A stretch of DNA of 64,000 bases. Source: Hellea sp. (GTDB lineage: Bacteria > Pseudomonadota > Alphaproteobacteria > Caulobacterales > Maricaulaceae). Shown in pieces: positions 27,294 through 36,544 of the stretch; positions within the stretch are counted from its first letter, which is position 1, and the number at the start of each line of letters is the position of its first letter. The notes beneath the pieces are model-generated. The model worked only from the letters and a program-made list of their open reading frames with translations, was not told the DNA's origin and did no database searches. The stretch is from positions 1 to 64,000 of the forward strand of contig JAHDGM010000003.1 of the NCBI GenBank assembly GCA_020627655.1, in the 5' to 3' direction. A program made the translations under genes and the position numbers.

Positions 27294-28889
27294 ATGAAAT
27301 CCATATTTTTAACCACAGCTGCTTTTGTTTTTGGAACAATCTCAGTTCAGGCTCAGTCTATTGAGATGGGTGAGCTTGGCTCAGCCAGTGCCTATGACCC
27401 CGGCACGCTCAGCGCAGTTGATGGCGGCCTGGGGAGTGGTCTATGGAGCGGTACCGAAGCCACAACAGCCGTCCGGCTGATCAAAAACGTTCCCAGCGAT
27501 TTTAATCACCCTCTGGCCCGTACGCTCACGCGTTCAGCCTTACTCTCCGCGGGAGCAACACCCACAGGCTCAGATCAGGACGCGTTTCAAACAGCCCGGC
27601 TGGACGCTATTATCCGCATTGCTGACATGGCCGCCGCGCAGGACATCATTGCCCGCACGCCTAGTTTTGCCAGTGATCAACAACTTGATGCGGATTTGGC
27701 ATTAACGGCCGGGGATATCACCCGGGCCTGCAGCATATCTGATCAAATTACGCAGGCCCGCTCCGAAAGCTACTGGATGAAGCTGCGCGCCTTTTGTCAT
27801 GTGGAGCGCGGCGAAACAGCGGCCGCTGAAATCACTCTCGACCTGCTTGGCAGTAGCGGCAACACAGACAAAACTTATGGTGCGCTCATGCGTTATCTCA
27901 TGAAATTCCCAGGCACGCCGTCACTAAACGATATTAACAGCACACCACTTAACATGGCGATGATGGCTAAATCCGGCCTGTCATGGCCATCGGGTAAAAC
28001 TCCAGCGACTCTATCAGCGGGCATTGCCATGGATTCCATGTCGGATCCCGAGACCCGCCTCAAAGCGCTAATGCAGGCCGCTAATGCTTTATCGGACAAT
28101 CAAATATCCGAGATTTTAAATGCGCTAGGCACCGATAATATGACAGCAAATGAACTGGCGGGCGGCATAGAGGTTATGCAAAGTACAGGCCCCAACCTTG
28201 ATGCAGCCCTATCCAGCCGTTCAGCAAAAAGCTTTGCTCAGCTTTTTCGTATAGCGCGTGAAAATTTTGGCGAGGATCAGTTAAGAGCTGTCACTGCCTT
28301 GTTAATACGCGCTGATCAAGCGGGGCAATTTGAACGTTTCGCTCAGCTTTTAAAACCGCAATTGCAAGCCGTCAGCTTTGATCAACTGTCCCCGGAAATG
28401 CAGCCCATTATCAGCCGTGCCGCGGTCACTCGAGGAGATGTTATTGCTCTACAGCGAATTCACACCGCTTTAAGCGGACAGCCCGATAAGCAAAACCGGA
28501 TCGCCTTGGCAGCCGATGCTCTGGGTAACGGGTTCTTTGGCGGCGGCCTCGGCACAGACATTGACAAGCGTCTGAGCAGTCCCTCCACAAGAACACGAGC
28601 AATTCGAGATGCCCTGCTCGCCCACGCACTGGGTGCAAATCTATCCGATCCAGCATTGGCTGCACTGGAAAGCAAAGCAGCACTGGGATCTTTATCCGGC
28701 GAAATGATGGCTTTAAAGGCTGCCTCCAAACGGCGCGCTCAGGCCGAAACCGCCTTACGGGCCGCTCAGCTCTTGGATGATAATATGTCTGACACGAAAA
28801 TATATATGATCACGGCTGCCCTGTATGACGCTGGCCTTACGGATCAAGCCGCCAAACTGGCAGCCCAGGATTTCCTCTCAGGGTCATAA
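27294..28889 (+). CDS. Exported alpha-helical repeat protein, unknown
   Basis: A 531-residue protein. I start at ATG 27294 because MKSIFLTTAAFVFGTISVQAQS is a clean signal peptide, ten codons inside a longer frame. The mature part is Ala/Leu-rich and helical with many alternating amphipathic segments (RLDAIIRIADMAAAQDI, LLIRADQAGQFERFAQLL), consistent with a TPR-like or solenoid fold in the periplasm. No catalytic motif is visible. The gene precedes xerD immediately, with the xerD GTG directly after its stop. The role is unknown. Confidence 0.7.
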   Translation: MKSIFLTTAAFVFGTISVQAQSIEMGELGSASAYDPGTLSAVDGGLGSGLWSGTEATTAVRLIKNVPSDFNHPLARTLTRSALLSAGATPTGSDQDAFQTARLDAIIRIADMAAAQDIIARTPSFASDQQLDADLALTAGDITRACSISDQITQARSESYWMKLRAFCHVERGETAAAEITLDLLGSSGNTDKTYGALMRYLMKFPGTPSLNDINSTPLNMAMMAKSGLSWPSGKTPATLSAGIAMDSMSDPETRLKALMQAANALSDNQISEILNALGTDNMTANELAGGIEVMQSTGPNLDAALSSRSAKSFAQLFRIARENFGEDQLRAVTALLIRADQAGQFERFAQLLKPQLQAVSFDQLSPEMQPIISRAAVTRGDVIALQRIHTALSGQPDKQNRIALAADALGNGFFGGGLGTDIDKRLSSPSTRTRAIRDALLAHALGANLSDPALAALESKAALGSLSGEMMALKAASKRRAQAETALRAAQLLDDNMSDTKIYMITAALYDAGLTDQAAKLAAQDFLSGS

Positions 28890-28890
28890 G

Positions 28891-29817
28891 GTGAATACGG
28901 CCCGCGCCATTGATGCTTTTCTTGAAATGATGCAGGCGGAGCGCGCCGCATCAGAAAATACATTGCAGGCTTATCGCCGCGATCTTGATGGCTGGACCGA
29001 CGCCCTTCGTGCCAAGGGTACGGATTTACTCAGCGCCAAGACAGGTCAGCTTGAATATGTTCTAGGCCAATGGGCAGCGCAGGGCCTGGCTCCATCAACA
29101 GGCGCGCGAAAATTATCCTCGGCAAAACAATTTTATAAATTCCTGCAAATGGATGATCTTCGCAAAGACAATCCTGTACAAAATTTACGCGGCCCTAAAC
29201 AGGGACGTCCGCTACCAAAAATTTTATCCGAAGGTGATGTTGACCGCCTGTTTCAAGCCGCTCAACAAGATAGTGAACCCAAAGGACAGCGCCTTTTATG
29301 TATGCTGGAAATTCTCTATGCAGGCGGGCTTAGGGTCAGCGAACTTGTCAGCCTGACCGTACGCGCCGTGCAGCGCCGTGATGGATGCCTGCTCATTAAA
29401 GGTAAAGGCGGCAAAGAGCGGATCGTTCCGCTAACGCCTCCAGCAATCGACGCTATAAAAACCTGGCTGAAGGCTCGCGAGGCCACATTGCCAACGGCAA
29501 TTGAGGCCCGTGACCGCGCGTCCAATTACCTGTTTCCCTCAACGTCCAAATCCGGGCATATGACCCGGGAACGCTTCGCCCAAATGCTCAAAGAGCTAGC
29601 TATACAGGCAGGCTTGCAGCCATCGAAAATCTCGCCGCATGTATTACGCCACGCTTTTGCTACTCATTTGTTAGCGAATGGAGCTGATCTGAGAAGCGTC
29701 CAAACGCTGCTTGGTCACGCCGATATTTCCACAACACAGATTTATACCCACGTTCTGGATGAGCGCATGAAGGCTCTGGTCTTTGACATGCATCCTTTGG
29801 CGGATAAAACGCATTAG
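28891..29817 (+). CDS. xerD: Tyrosine recombinase XerD (XerC/XerD family)
   Basis: A 308-residue tyrosine recombinase. The N-terminal SAM-like core-binding domain (1-100) is followed by the catalytic domain with Arg148 (AGGLRVSEL), Lys172 or 174 (KGKGGKER), His250 and Arg253 (SPHVLRHAFATHLL), His276 (LLGHADIS) and the nucleophile Tyr285 (TTQIYTHV). XerC/XerD resolve chromosome dimers at dif, assisted by FtsK. I start at GTG 28891, one base after the preceding stop. The ATG at 28825 would add 22 residues that overlap the neighbour. XerD rather than XerC fits by length and the ISTTQIYTHV end, but the assignment is moderate. Confidence 0.9.
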   Translation: MNTARAIDAFLEMMQAERAASENTLQAYRRDLDGWTDALRAKGTDLLSAKTGQLEYVLGQWAAQGLAPSTGARKLSSAKQFYKFLQMDDLRKDNPVQNLRGPKQGRPLPKILSEGDVDRLFQAAQQDSEPKGQRLLCMLEILYAGGLRVSELVSLTVRAVQRRDGCLLIKGKGGKERIVPLTPPAIDAIKTWLKAREATLPTAIEARDRASNYLFPSTSKSGHMTRERFAQMLKELAIQAGLQPSKISPHVLRHAFATHLLANGADLRSVQTLLGHADISTTQIYTHVLDERMKALVFDMHPLADKTH

Positions 29818-29832
29818 ATTTGGATAGCGCTT

Positions 29833-31302
29833 CTAGCCGATAGAATTATCGGGCCAATTCTCAATCTGATTAGGCTTCATCCAGCAGGCATGAAATCCGA
29901 CCGGGATTGCGTGCGGCATTTCTACCCGCGCAATAGGGCCGTGACTGATATTGAGGGCGTCAAAAACCTGTAGCTCCTGTTTCCCAAGCTTTTCATCTCT
30001 CATAAAGGTTATGACATAGCCGTGGTCTTCGCTTTGGGGGTTATCGGCCGGAGCGAACCAGGGCTCACTATACCAACAATCTTTTGGACCATCCGTCCAG
30101 TTTCCAAGGCTTTCACCGGTATCCGTGTCAAATTTGCGAATACCTATCCAGTGGAGTGTATTGGGGTTGTGATCCACAAGATAAGCGTATCGTGATTTGC
30201 GCCCGGTCAGCGATGTATTATAGCTGGGAAATTCACAATTATGCTCAGCATTGAGGCACTCTTCTGTCCCTTCTCCTGTTTTCATATTCATACGGTAACG
30301 CCAGAGCCGGGCATCCATACCAAGATGGGCAATGGTTTTAGCTGTCCTGTGCTCATCAATTGTGCCGTCTTCATTTTTTACCGGCATAAAACGACAAGCC
30401 ACCATGACAACTTCATCCCCCTCTTCCCAGCAATTGATAACGTGGTAAAGAAAACAGGGTGAAAACTCGAACCATTTAATTTCATCCGATTGCCCGAAAC
30501 GGGGAATAACACCAAAACGGGCGGGCATTGATCCGTTAAATCTAATTTTGTGACGCCCGGCAGCAAGGGCATCTTCATCGTGATAAACGGGCAGGTCATG
30601 TAAAATGGAGTAATTCTCCGAAATGCCCATATCATGAGGCAAGCGGTTACCCGGAAGCTCAATAGGAACGTGATGAACGAGCTTACCTTCCTTATCAACC
30701 ACGCCATATGCCATGTAAGGCGCGTGATCAAAATAGTCGAAAAACATCATTTCCCCGGTGACTTCATCGACTTTGGGATGAGCAGAAACACCATGCCCAG
30801 GAGCGCGATTTCCGTAATCGGCGGCTTCAGTGGTTTCGAGGGTAATCGGGTCTATTAGGTAAGCTTTTCCGGCCAGATACCAGGTTGCAACCGCCTTACC
30901 TGCATGGCCAATCACATCCGTATTCGCCACATCAGCCATAGGCATGTCCTCACGGCCCTTCAAAGTCGACATAATCCCCCAATGGGTTTCTTCGCCTTTT
31001 GCGTTATTGGCATTCCAGCCTTCCGTACGAACCCATTTATTTCTATACGTCAGCTGGCCGTTTTTAAATTGCGCGGCGTGCAGCATTCCATCCCCATCAA
31101 AAGGATGATAGGCGCCTTTGGGTTTAAAGCGCGGATTAGGTCCATTGCGAAGATAGACACCATTCAAATCACTTGGAATTTTACCTGTTACGGGCAGGTC
31201 TGTCAGAACAACTTCTTCAAGCACCGGCGCAAATGTCCCGGTTATCATTGGGCCATGCTCATGGCCAAAAGGAGCATCAGAATGTTTAAAAGGCGCGTTC
31301 AT
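29833..31302 (-). CDS. Carotenoid oxygenase family protein (lignostilbene dioxygenase-like)
   Basis: A 489-residue non-haem iron oxygenase. The start at ATG 31302 (MNAPFKHSD) gives normal family length. The longer frame to 31464 overlaps the upstream gene. YLRNGPNPRF at 50-59 is the N-terminal signature, and iron-ligand histidines are expected at HGVSAHPK, PHDMG/ILHDLP, NHNCE-type loops and the C-terminal PVGFHACW. The family includes lignostilbene dioxygenases, isoeugenol monooxygenase and apocarotenoid cleavage enzymes. The substrate is not settled by sequence. It lies 49 bases downstream of a nitronate-monooxygenase-like gene, in a cluster with two thiolases and an acyl-CoA ligase. Confidence 0.9.
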   Translation of the reverse strand: MNAPFKHSDAPFGHEHGPMITGTFAPVLEEVVLTDLPVTGKIPSDLNGVYLRNGPNPRFKPKGAYHPFDGDGMLHAAQFKNGQLTYRNKWVRTEGWNANNAKGEETHWGIMSTLKGREDMPMADVANTDVIGHAGKAVATWYLAGKAYLIDPITLETTEAADYGNRAPGHGVSAHPKVDEVTGEMMFFDYFDHAPYMAYGVVDKEGKLVHHVPIELPGNRLPHDMGISENYSILHDLPVYHDEDALAAGRHKIRFNGSMPARFGVIPRFGQSDEIKWFEFSPCFLYHVINCWEEGDEVVMVACRFMPVKNEDGTIDEHRTAKTIAHLGMDARLWRYRMNMKTGEGTEECLNAEHNCEFPSYNTSLTGRKSRYAYLVDHNPNTLHWIGIRKFDTDTGESLGNWTDGPKDCWYSEPWFAPADNPQSEDHGYVITFMRDEKLGKQELQVFDALNISHGPIARVEMPHAIPVGFHACWMKPNQIENWPDNSIG

Positions 31303-31351
31303 AACAAGTTCCAAAACGTTGGTATGTTTATGCAAGTTTCTATAGCTGAAT

Positions 31352-32275
31352 TTAGCTCGGTTTGCAAGCTTGGCTATATTCGCGCTTGAGCCTTTTGATA
31401 ATATCAGCAGCAGGTTCAATAGAAGTAACTGCTCCAACACCATGGCCGGCGGACCAAACATCACGCCAGGCTTTTATCTGGTCTTGGGAATTTGATAAAT
31501 CCATGCCGGATCCCGCGGCCATGTTATCCGGATCATATCCCATTTTTTCAAGCGATTGCCGAAGATAATAAGCTTTAGCACCAGTCAGAACATCACTGAG
31601 AATCAAATCATCAAATACTGCCTGCACCAGCATCGCTTTATATTCATCACTGGCAATACTTTCTTCTGCTGCAATGAAGCTTGTGCCCATATAACAAAGA
31701 TCAGCCCCGGCAATTTCTGCGGCGTGAATGGCGGCCCCAGTCCCGATCCCGCCCGCCAGAACAATAAGGCCATCAAACAAGCTGCGCACCTCGGATACAA
31801 ATGCAAAACCTGACATATGGCCCGTATGACCGCCTGCACCAGCGCTCACCAATGCCAGACCATCCACGCCTTTTTCAACGGCTTTGCGAGCATAGCCAAC
31901 GGAATTCACATCCGCGATCACCTTGCCGCCATAACTCCGTACAACATCAAGGACAGGATCAGGGCCACCCAAAGCCGTAATAACAATTTCAGGCTTATGG
32001 TTTTCAATCAAAGCGATTTCATCAGCCAGCCGATCATAGCTGCGATGGGTCGTCAGGTTCACTGCAAAAGGAGCATCTGTTGGCTGGCGTTCGCGGCCCA
32101 GGTGATCGAGCCAGTTGTCAAGTGTTTCAATGGTTCGGGCATTGGGAAATGGAAAAGAACCTATCACTCCGGCCCGGCAACAGGCCAATACAAGCTCCGG
32201 CCCTGAAACCAGGAACATTGGGGCCGCGATTACAGGTAGCGCAAGATTTGGAAATAATGGTGAAGAATATGACAT
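31352..32275 (-). CDS. Nitronate monooxygenase-like flavoprotein
   Basis: A 307-residue TIM-barrel flavoprotein of the NMO/2-nitropropane dioxygenase group, also related to FabK. It shows LPVIAAPMFLVSGPELV, then GVIGSFP, ITALGGPDPV, SAGAGGHTG (with the catalytic-region histidine) and VLAGGIGTGAAI for FMN phosphate binding. Family enzymes oxidise alkyl nitronates or reduce enoyl thioesters. It is upstream of the carotenoid oxygenase gene on the same strand and divergent from the thiolase pair (82 bases between). An enoyl- or nitro-type substrate is plausible, but I cannot choose. Confidence 0.82.
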   Translation of the reverse strand: MSYSSPLFPNLALPVIAAPMFLVSGPELVLACCRAGVIGSFPFPNARTIETLDNWLDHLGRERQPTDAPFAVNLTTHRSYDRLADEIALIENHKPEIVITALGGPDPVLDVVRSYGGKVIADVNSVGYARKAVEKGVDGLALVSAGAGGHTGHMSGFAFVSEVRSLFDGLIVLAGGIGTGAAIHAAEIAGADLCYMGTSFIAAEESIASDEYKAMLVQAVFDDLILSDVLTGAKAYYLRQSLEKMGYDPDNMAAGSGMDLSNSQDQIKAWRDVWSAGHGVGAVTSIEPAADIIKRLKREYSQACKPS

Positions 32276-32357
32276 ATGGTTTCACGATACTTTCATAAAC
32301 ATACTAACTCTTGCGATACCCTATAGCAATGGATAGAATGATTAAGACGGAGGACAT

Positions 32358-33587
32358 ATGGGAAAACGGATTTATATTCTTGGCGGCGCGCAAACAGATT
32401 TTTCCCAAAACTGGAGCCGATCAAACAAATCACTTTTCGAACTGTTCTCTACGGCTGTTTTATCGGGCCTTGAGGATGCCAAGCTAGAGCCTAAGGATAT
32501 TGACGTCGGCCATGTGGGTAATTTCGTAGCAGAGCTGTTTACAGGTCAAGGCATGCTGGGCGGATATTTCGGTCATGTTCATCCAGATTTTTCCGGCATG
32601 CCTTCCTCTCGGCATGAGGGGGCCTGTGCCTCAGGTTCGCTGGCAATTTTAGCGGCTATGACCGATATTGAAAGCGGTCGTTATGAAACGGCCTGTGTTA
32701 TCGGTGTCGAATTGATGCGAAATGTACCAGGAGAAATAGCTGCAAAAAATTTAGGCGCGGCTGCCTGGGTCGGACGAGAAGCTCTAGGTGCTAAATATCT
32801 CTGGCCAGCTATGTTTTCTGATTTGTGCGATGTCTATGAAGAGCGCTACGGGCTTGATTATAAACATCTTGCCGAAATTTCCAAAATCAACTTTGCCAAT
32901 GGTGCAAAGAACCCCAATGCGCAAACGCGAAAATGGACCTTTACAGATAAAAGCTTCACCCAGGACAATGAAGCCAACCCAGTCATCGAGGGCTGGATGC
33001 GCAAACAGGATTGCGGACAAGTCACAGACGGCGCAGCTGTTGTTATTCTTGCTTCGGAAAAACGGGCGGCAGAATACGCAAAGCAGCACGATACGAAGCT
33101 GGACGAAATACCCTATATCAAAGGGTGGGGTCACAGGACGGCGCCTATGATAATGCGCACGAAAATGGAAGAAAGCGCTTCTGGTGGATATGTCTTTCCC
33201 TGGACCCGCAAAGCCATCACAGACGCTTATGCCCGCGCCAAATTATCTGGCCCAGAAGATTTAGACGCTATTGAAACACATGACTGTTTTTCAATTACGG
33301 AATATATGGCCATAGAGCATTTCGGGATCACCGCCCCCGGTGAGGCCTGGAAAGCCATTGAAGCCGGCCGGATCGCTATGGAGGGCGATATTCCTATTAA
33401 TCCCTCAGGCGGCCTTATTGGGCTTGGCCATCCCGTCGGAGCAACAGGGGTTCGGATGATGCTGGATGCGGCAAGACAAACCTCCGGACGCGCTGGGGAT
33501 ATGCAGGTTGAAGGTGCAAAAACTGTGGGAACGTTTAATGTTGGCGGCTCTGGCACAACGAATGTATCCTTTATTGTCGGCGTCTGA
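32358..33587 (+). CDS. Thiolase (acetyl-CoA acetyltransferase, SCP-x-like)
   Basis: A 409-residue thiolase of the SCP2/SCP-x group. The nucleophile is Cys90 in HEGACASGS; HDCFS at about 306-310 and GLGHPVGATG carry the second cysteine and the histidine. The C-terminal NVGGSGTTN lacks the CxG of classical thiolases, as expected in this group, where the HDCF cysteine is thought to replace it. It cleaves or condenses beta-ketoacyl-CoA. A GGAGG site precedes the ATG. It ends 5 bases before a second thiolase gene, so the pair is an operon. Confidence 0.86.
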   Translation: MGKRIYILGGAQTDFSQNWSRSNKSLFELFSTAVLSGLEDAKLEPKDIDVGHVGNFVAELFTGQGMLGGYFGHVHPDFSGMPSSRHEGACASGSLAILAAMTDIESGRYETACVIGVELMRNVPGEIAAKNLGAAAWVGREALGAKYLWPAMFSDLCDVYEERYGLDYKHLAEISKINFANGAKNPNAQTRKWTFTDKSFTQDNEANPVIEGWMRKQDCGQVTDGAAVVILASEKRAAEYAKQHDTKLDEIPYIKGWGHRTAPMIMRTKMEESASGGYVFPWTRKAITDAYARAKLSGPEDLDAIETHDCFSITEYMAIEHFGITAPGEAWKAIEAGRIAMEGDIPINPSGGLIGLGHPVGATGVRMMLDAARQTSGRAGDMQVEGAKTVGTFNVGGSGTTNVSFIVGV

Positions 33588-33592
33588 CCTGC

Positions 33593-34819
33593 ATGAAAGA
33601 TGTTTTCATCTATGATGCGCTACGCACACCGCGCGCCAAGGGTCGCCCCGCAAAAGATACCAAACCGGGCGGAGCCTTATCCAATATAGCGCCGCACCAA
33701 CTTGTCGCTGATCTTATAAAAGCCCTAGAGGCGCGCAATCAGACTCTATCAAATCACGTTAGACGTCTGTCTTTAGGTTGTGTTGGGCAAGTAGGCCCCC
33801 AAGGAGGGCACATAGCGCTAGTCAGCCGCCTAGCCTCGTCGCTAAGGGACGACGTCGCCGTCAGAACTCTGAACAATTATTGCGTCTCTGGACTTAGCGC
33901 TATATTTGATGCCGCGCTTTGGTCTCAAAGCGGACAAGACGGTTTAGCCCTAGCCGGCGGTGTGGAAAGTCTTTCCCATGTGGGATTTTTAGCAGACAAA
34001 GCCAGTTATTATAATGATCCCAATCTCATTAAAAACTTGCGTTGGGCTCCGCCAGTTATGGGCGCGGAACTTATCGCTACGCAAGAAGGCTTTAGCAAAT
34101 CTGATCTCGACGCCCTCACGCTTACCTCTCATCAACGTGCCCATACGGCATGGGAAAAGGGGTTTTACGCGCGCAGCGTTATGCCGGTTAAAGGCCCTGA
34201 CGGAGATAAATTAATTAGCCGGGATGCTTTGATCCGCGCCGATCTAACTTTAGAGAAATTAACCTCTATTCCCCCAGCTTTCGCCGCACAAGGCGCGATG
34301 GGATATGATGCAATGATGCTCTCTGAATATCCGGAACTTGAGAAAATTGAACATGTTCATTCCATCGCCAATTGTCCAGGTATGGCCGATGGCGCGGCTC
34401 TTATCCTATTGGGCACAAAAGAAGCCGGACAGGCAGCGGGCCTTGAGCCCCGCGCGCGCATTATTGATTTTATAGAAACCGCCGATAATCCCGTCCTGCA
34501 ATTAACGGCAGGTTTTAAAGCCATGGAAGAGTTGCAAGCTAAGCACGGATTAAAGCCGGGCCATATTGACCGTTATGAATTTATGGAAGCCTTCGCCGCT
34601 GTGCCGTTAAAATTCCAGCGTGATTACGGTGTCGATCCTAATAAGGTCAACGTAAATGGGGGTCATCTGGCAATGGGGCACCCTATGGGAGCCACAGGAG
34701 CAATATTACTCGCTAGCTTGTTATGTGAGCTTGAGAGCTCAAAAACACAAACGGGCATGGTCGTCGCACAGGCAGGCGGCGGAATTGGAGCCGCAATACT
34801 GATAGAACGAATAAATTAA
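33593..34819 (+). CDS. Thiolase-fold acyltransferase with altered catalytic residues
   Basis: A 408-residue thiolase-superfamily protein (FadI-like in length and end). It keeps the nucleophile Cys97 (NNYCVSGLSA) and His363 (MGHPMGATGA). Two other normally conserved active-site residues differ: MEAFAA at 331-336 has Met where Asn or His is usual, and the C-terminal AQAGGGIG has Gln393 where classical thiolases have the acid/base Cys (CxGG). It may be a condensing-direction or non-thiolytic acyltransferase, or an inactive partner of the SCP-x-like thiolase directly upstream (5-base gap). It overlaps the tail of the convergent ligase by four bases. The FadI relation is by eye. Confidence 0.82.
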   Translation: MKDVFIYDALRTPRAKGRPAKDTKPGGALSNIAPHQLVADLIKALEARNQTLSNHVRRLSLGCVGQVGPQGGHIALVSRLASSLRDDVAVRTLNNYCVSGLSAIFDAALWSQSGQDGLALAGGVESLSHVGFLADKASYYNDPNLIKNLRWAPPVMGAELIATQEGFSKSDLDALTLTSHQRAHTAWEKGFYARSVMPVKGPDGDKLISRDALIRADLTLEKLTSIPPAFAAQGAMGYDAMMLSEYPELEKIEHVHSIANCPGMADGAALILLGTKEAGQAAGLEPRARIIDFIETADNPVLQLTAGFKAMEELQAKHGLKPGHIDRYEFMEAFAAVPLKFQRDYGVDPNKVNVNGGHLAMGHPMGATGAILLASLLCELESSKTQTGMVVAQAGGGIGAAILIERIN

Positions 34820-36483
34820 CAGAGCAGCTTTTCCAATTCATGTCTGACAACTTTATTCATGGCATTACGGGGAAGCGCATCCATTATATGCAGTCGTTCC
34901 GGCCATTTAAACTTCGCCACTTTCTTATCGGCCATATAAGTCTTTAATTGCTCTAGGCTGAGAGTCTGTCCCTCATGTAAAACAACCACAGCGCAAATTT
35001 TCTCTCCCATAATGTCATCGGGATACGCCGCGACTGCCCCCTCTAAAATTGCTGGGTGCGCAATTAAAAGCTCATCTATCTCTTCGGGCGATATATTCAC
35101 TCCGCCGCGAACAATAAGCGCCTTGCAGCGCCCAACAAATCTGTAAAATTGCTGGTTGTCGCCGCCAATCTCAAACAAATCGCCCGTGCGGAAATATCCG
35201 TCTTCCGTAAAGGCCTGCGCATTATCTTGCGGCGATTTATAATAGCCGTCAAAAACGGTTGCGCCTGTTACGCAGAGCTCTCCAATTTTGCCTGCTTCAT
35301 TGATTTCCTCGCCTGTTTCCAGATCCAAAAGCTTCGTTTTAATGCGATCATGGATCCTATTGGCCCATTTATGTTCACTGCGGCCAAACCGGGGGAAAAA
35401 TATGGCCCGATCCTCACAATCAGGCACCTCTTTTGGACTGCTTAAAAGGGCAGATCCTTCATTTGATCCAAAGACATTGATAACGTCGATATCAAAATCC
35501 GTTTTAAATCCCTCAATCATATGAGGGCTCAATGGAGCACTTCCGGATCCAATAAGTTTGAGTTTTGATAAATCAAATCCTGCTTTAATCTGATCTTTGG
35601 TTTCCTGCAGCCTGTTAAGCAGTGCTGGTGGAGCTAAGGTATAGACCACTTTTTCATTTTGAATTTGAGAGAGGTAAACCGCCGGATCAAAAGGATGATG
35701 TAAAATCATTGTGCCGCGATTTTTAAGCCAGAAATATAAAAACCCGCCAATGGCCGCCATATTAATAAAAGGAAATGGATTGAGATAGATAGACCCGCTG
35801 GGTAGATTTACAGAATCCTCCACGGCCAGCGCAGACGCCAGCCATTGATTGTGGCTGCGCGGTACGCCCTTTGAGCGGCCCGTTGTGCCCGACGTCCAGC
35901 AAATCGTGAAAATATCATTGGGATCTTGCACCAGATTTTCGACATAAGCTGAATAATCAGATGAAATATTGGAAGCTGCACTTAAACTAAAATCATCCTC
36001 CCCCCAAAATAACGGGGCGCAGCTTTTTGGTAAGGCCTTGAGATGTTCCATGCCAAAAGCCTCGTTCCGAAAATTTCTAAAGGTAATATAATGGCTGGGC
36101 TCAATAACCTCCCCAATGTGCCGAAGTTCATACTCGCTATATTGCATAGCCACTGGACTCACGATCAATCCAAGCTTTGCAGCAGCAATATAGATGAGGA
36201 CTATTTCAACAGTATTGGGCATTTGCACCAAAATAACGTCGCCTTGGCGAAGGCCCGCTTCAAAAAGCCAGCTTCCAATTCTATCCACTGCGCCAGGTAA
36301 GTCTCTATAGGACAGCCTTATGAGGGGGCCATCAACAAATGCGTTGCGATTATCCGGATCAATCAAAGCGGGCCTATCAAGGTTTTCAGCGATAACATCC
36401 GAAAAAATATTTTGCAGCGTATTATTCTCCCACCACCCCTTAGCCGTATAGGCCTCAATACGTTCACGCGGAGTTGTTTGCAT
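34816..36483 (-). CDS. AMP-dependent acyl-CoA ligase (class I adenylate-forming)
   Basis: A 555-residue ANL enzyme. The P-loop is WTSGTTGRSKG at about 196-206; NVFGSNEG is the A5 motif, YFRTGDLFEI A7, VGRCKALIVRGGVNISPEEID A8 and PRNAMNKVVR A10 with the catalytic lysine. It activates a carboxylic acid as acyl-AMP, then as CoA thioester. It is convergent with the thiolase pair (four-base overlap) and divergent from a tandem-HxlR regulator gene (61 bases), which is the likely controller. With the two thiolases it fits beta-oxidation-like breakdown of an aromatic or alicyclic acid. Confidence 0.88.
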   Translation of the reverse strand: MQTTPRERIEAYTAKGWWENNTLQNIFSDVIAENLDRPALIDPDNRNAFVDGPLIRLSYRDLPGAVDRIGSWLFEAGLRQGDVILVQMPNTVEIVLIYIAAAKLGLIVSPVAMQYSEYELRHIGEVIEPSHYITFRNFRNEAFGMEHLKALPKSCAPLFWGEDDFSLSAASNISSDYSAYVENLVQDPNDIFTICWTSGTTGRSKGVPRSHNQWLASALAVEDSVNLPSGSIYLNPFPFINMAAIGGFLYFWLKNRGTMILHHPFDPAVYLSQIQNEKVVYTLAPPALLNRLQETKDQIKAGFDLSKLKLIGSGSAPLSPHMIEGFKTDFDIDVINVFGSNEGSALLSSPKEVPDCEDRAIFFPRFGRSEHKWANRIHDRIKTKLLDLETGEEINEAGKIGELCVTGATVFDGYYKSPQDNAQAFTEDGYFRTGDLFEIGGDNQQFYRFVGRCKALIVRGGVNISPEEIDELLIAHPAILEGAVAAYPDDIMGEKICAVVVLHEGQTLSLEQLKTYMADKKVAKFKWPERLHIMDALPRNAMNKVVRHELEKLLC

Positions 36484-36544
36484 TTTCTCACCCTCAGAGT
36501 CTTTTTACTTGTTTAAACATACCTTGGGCAGGATATAAAGGGAC

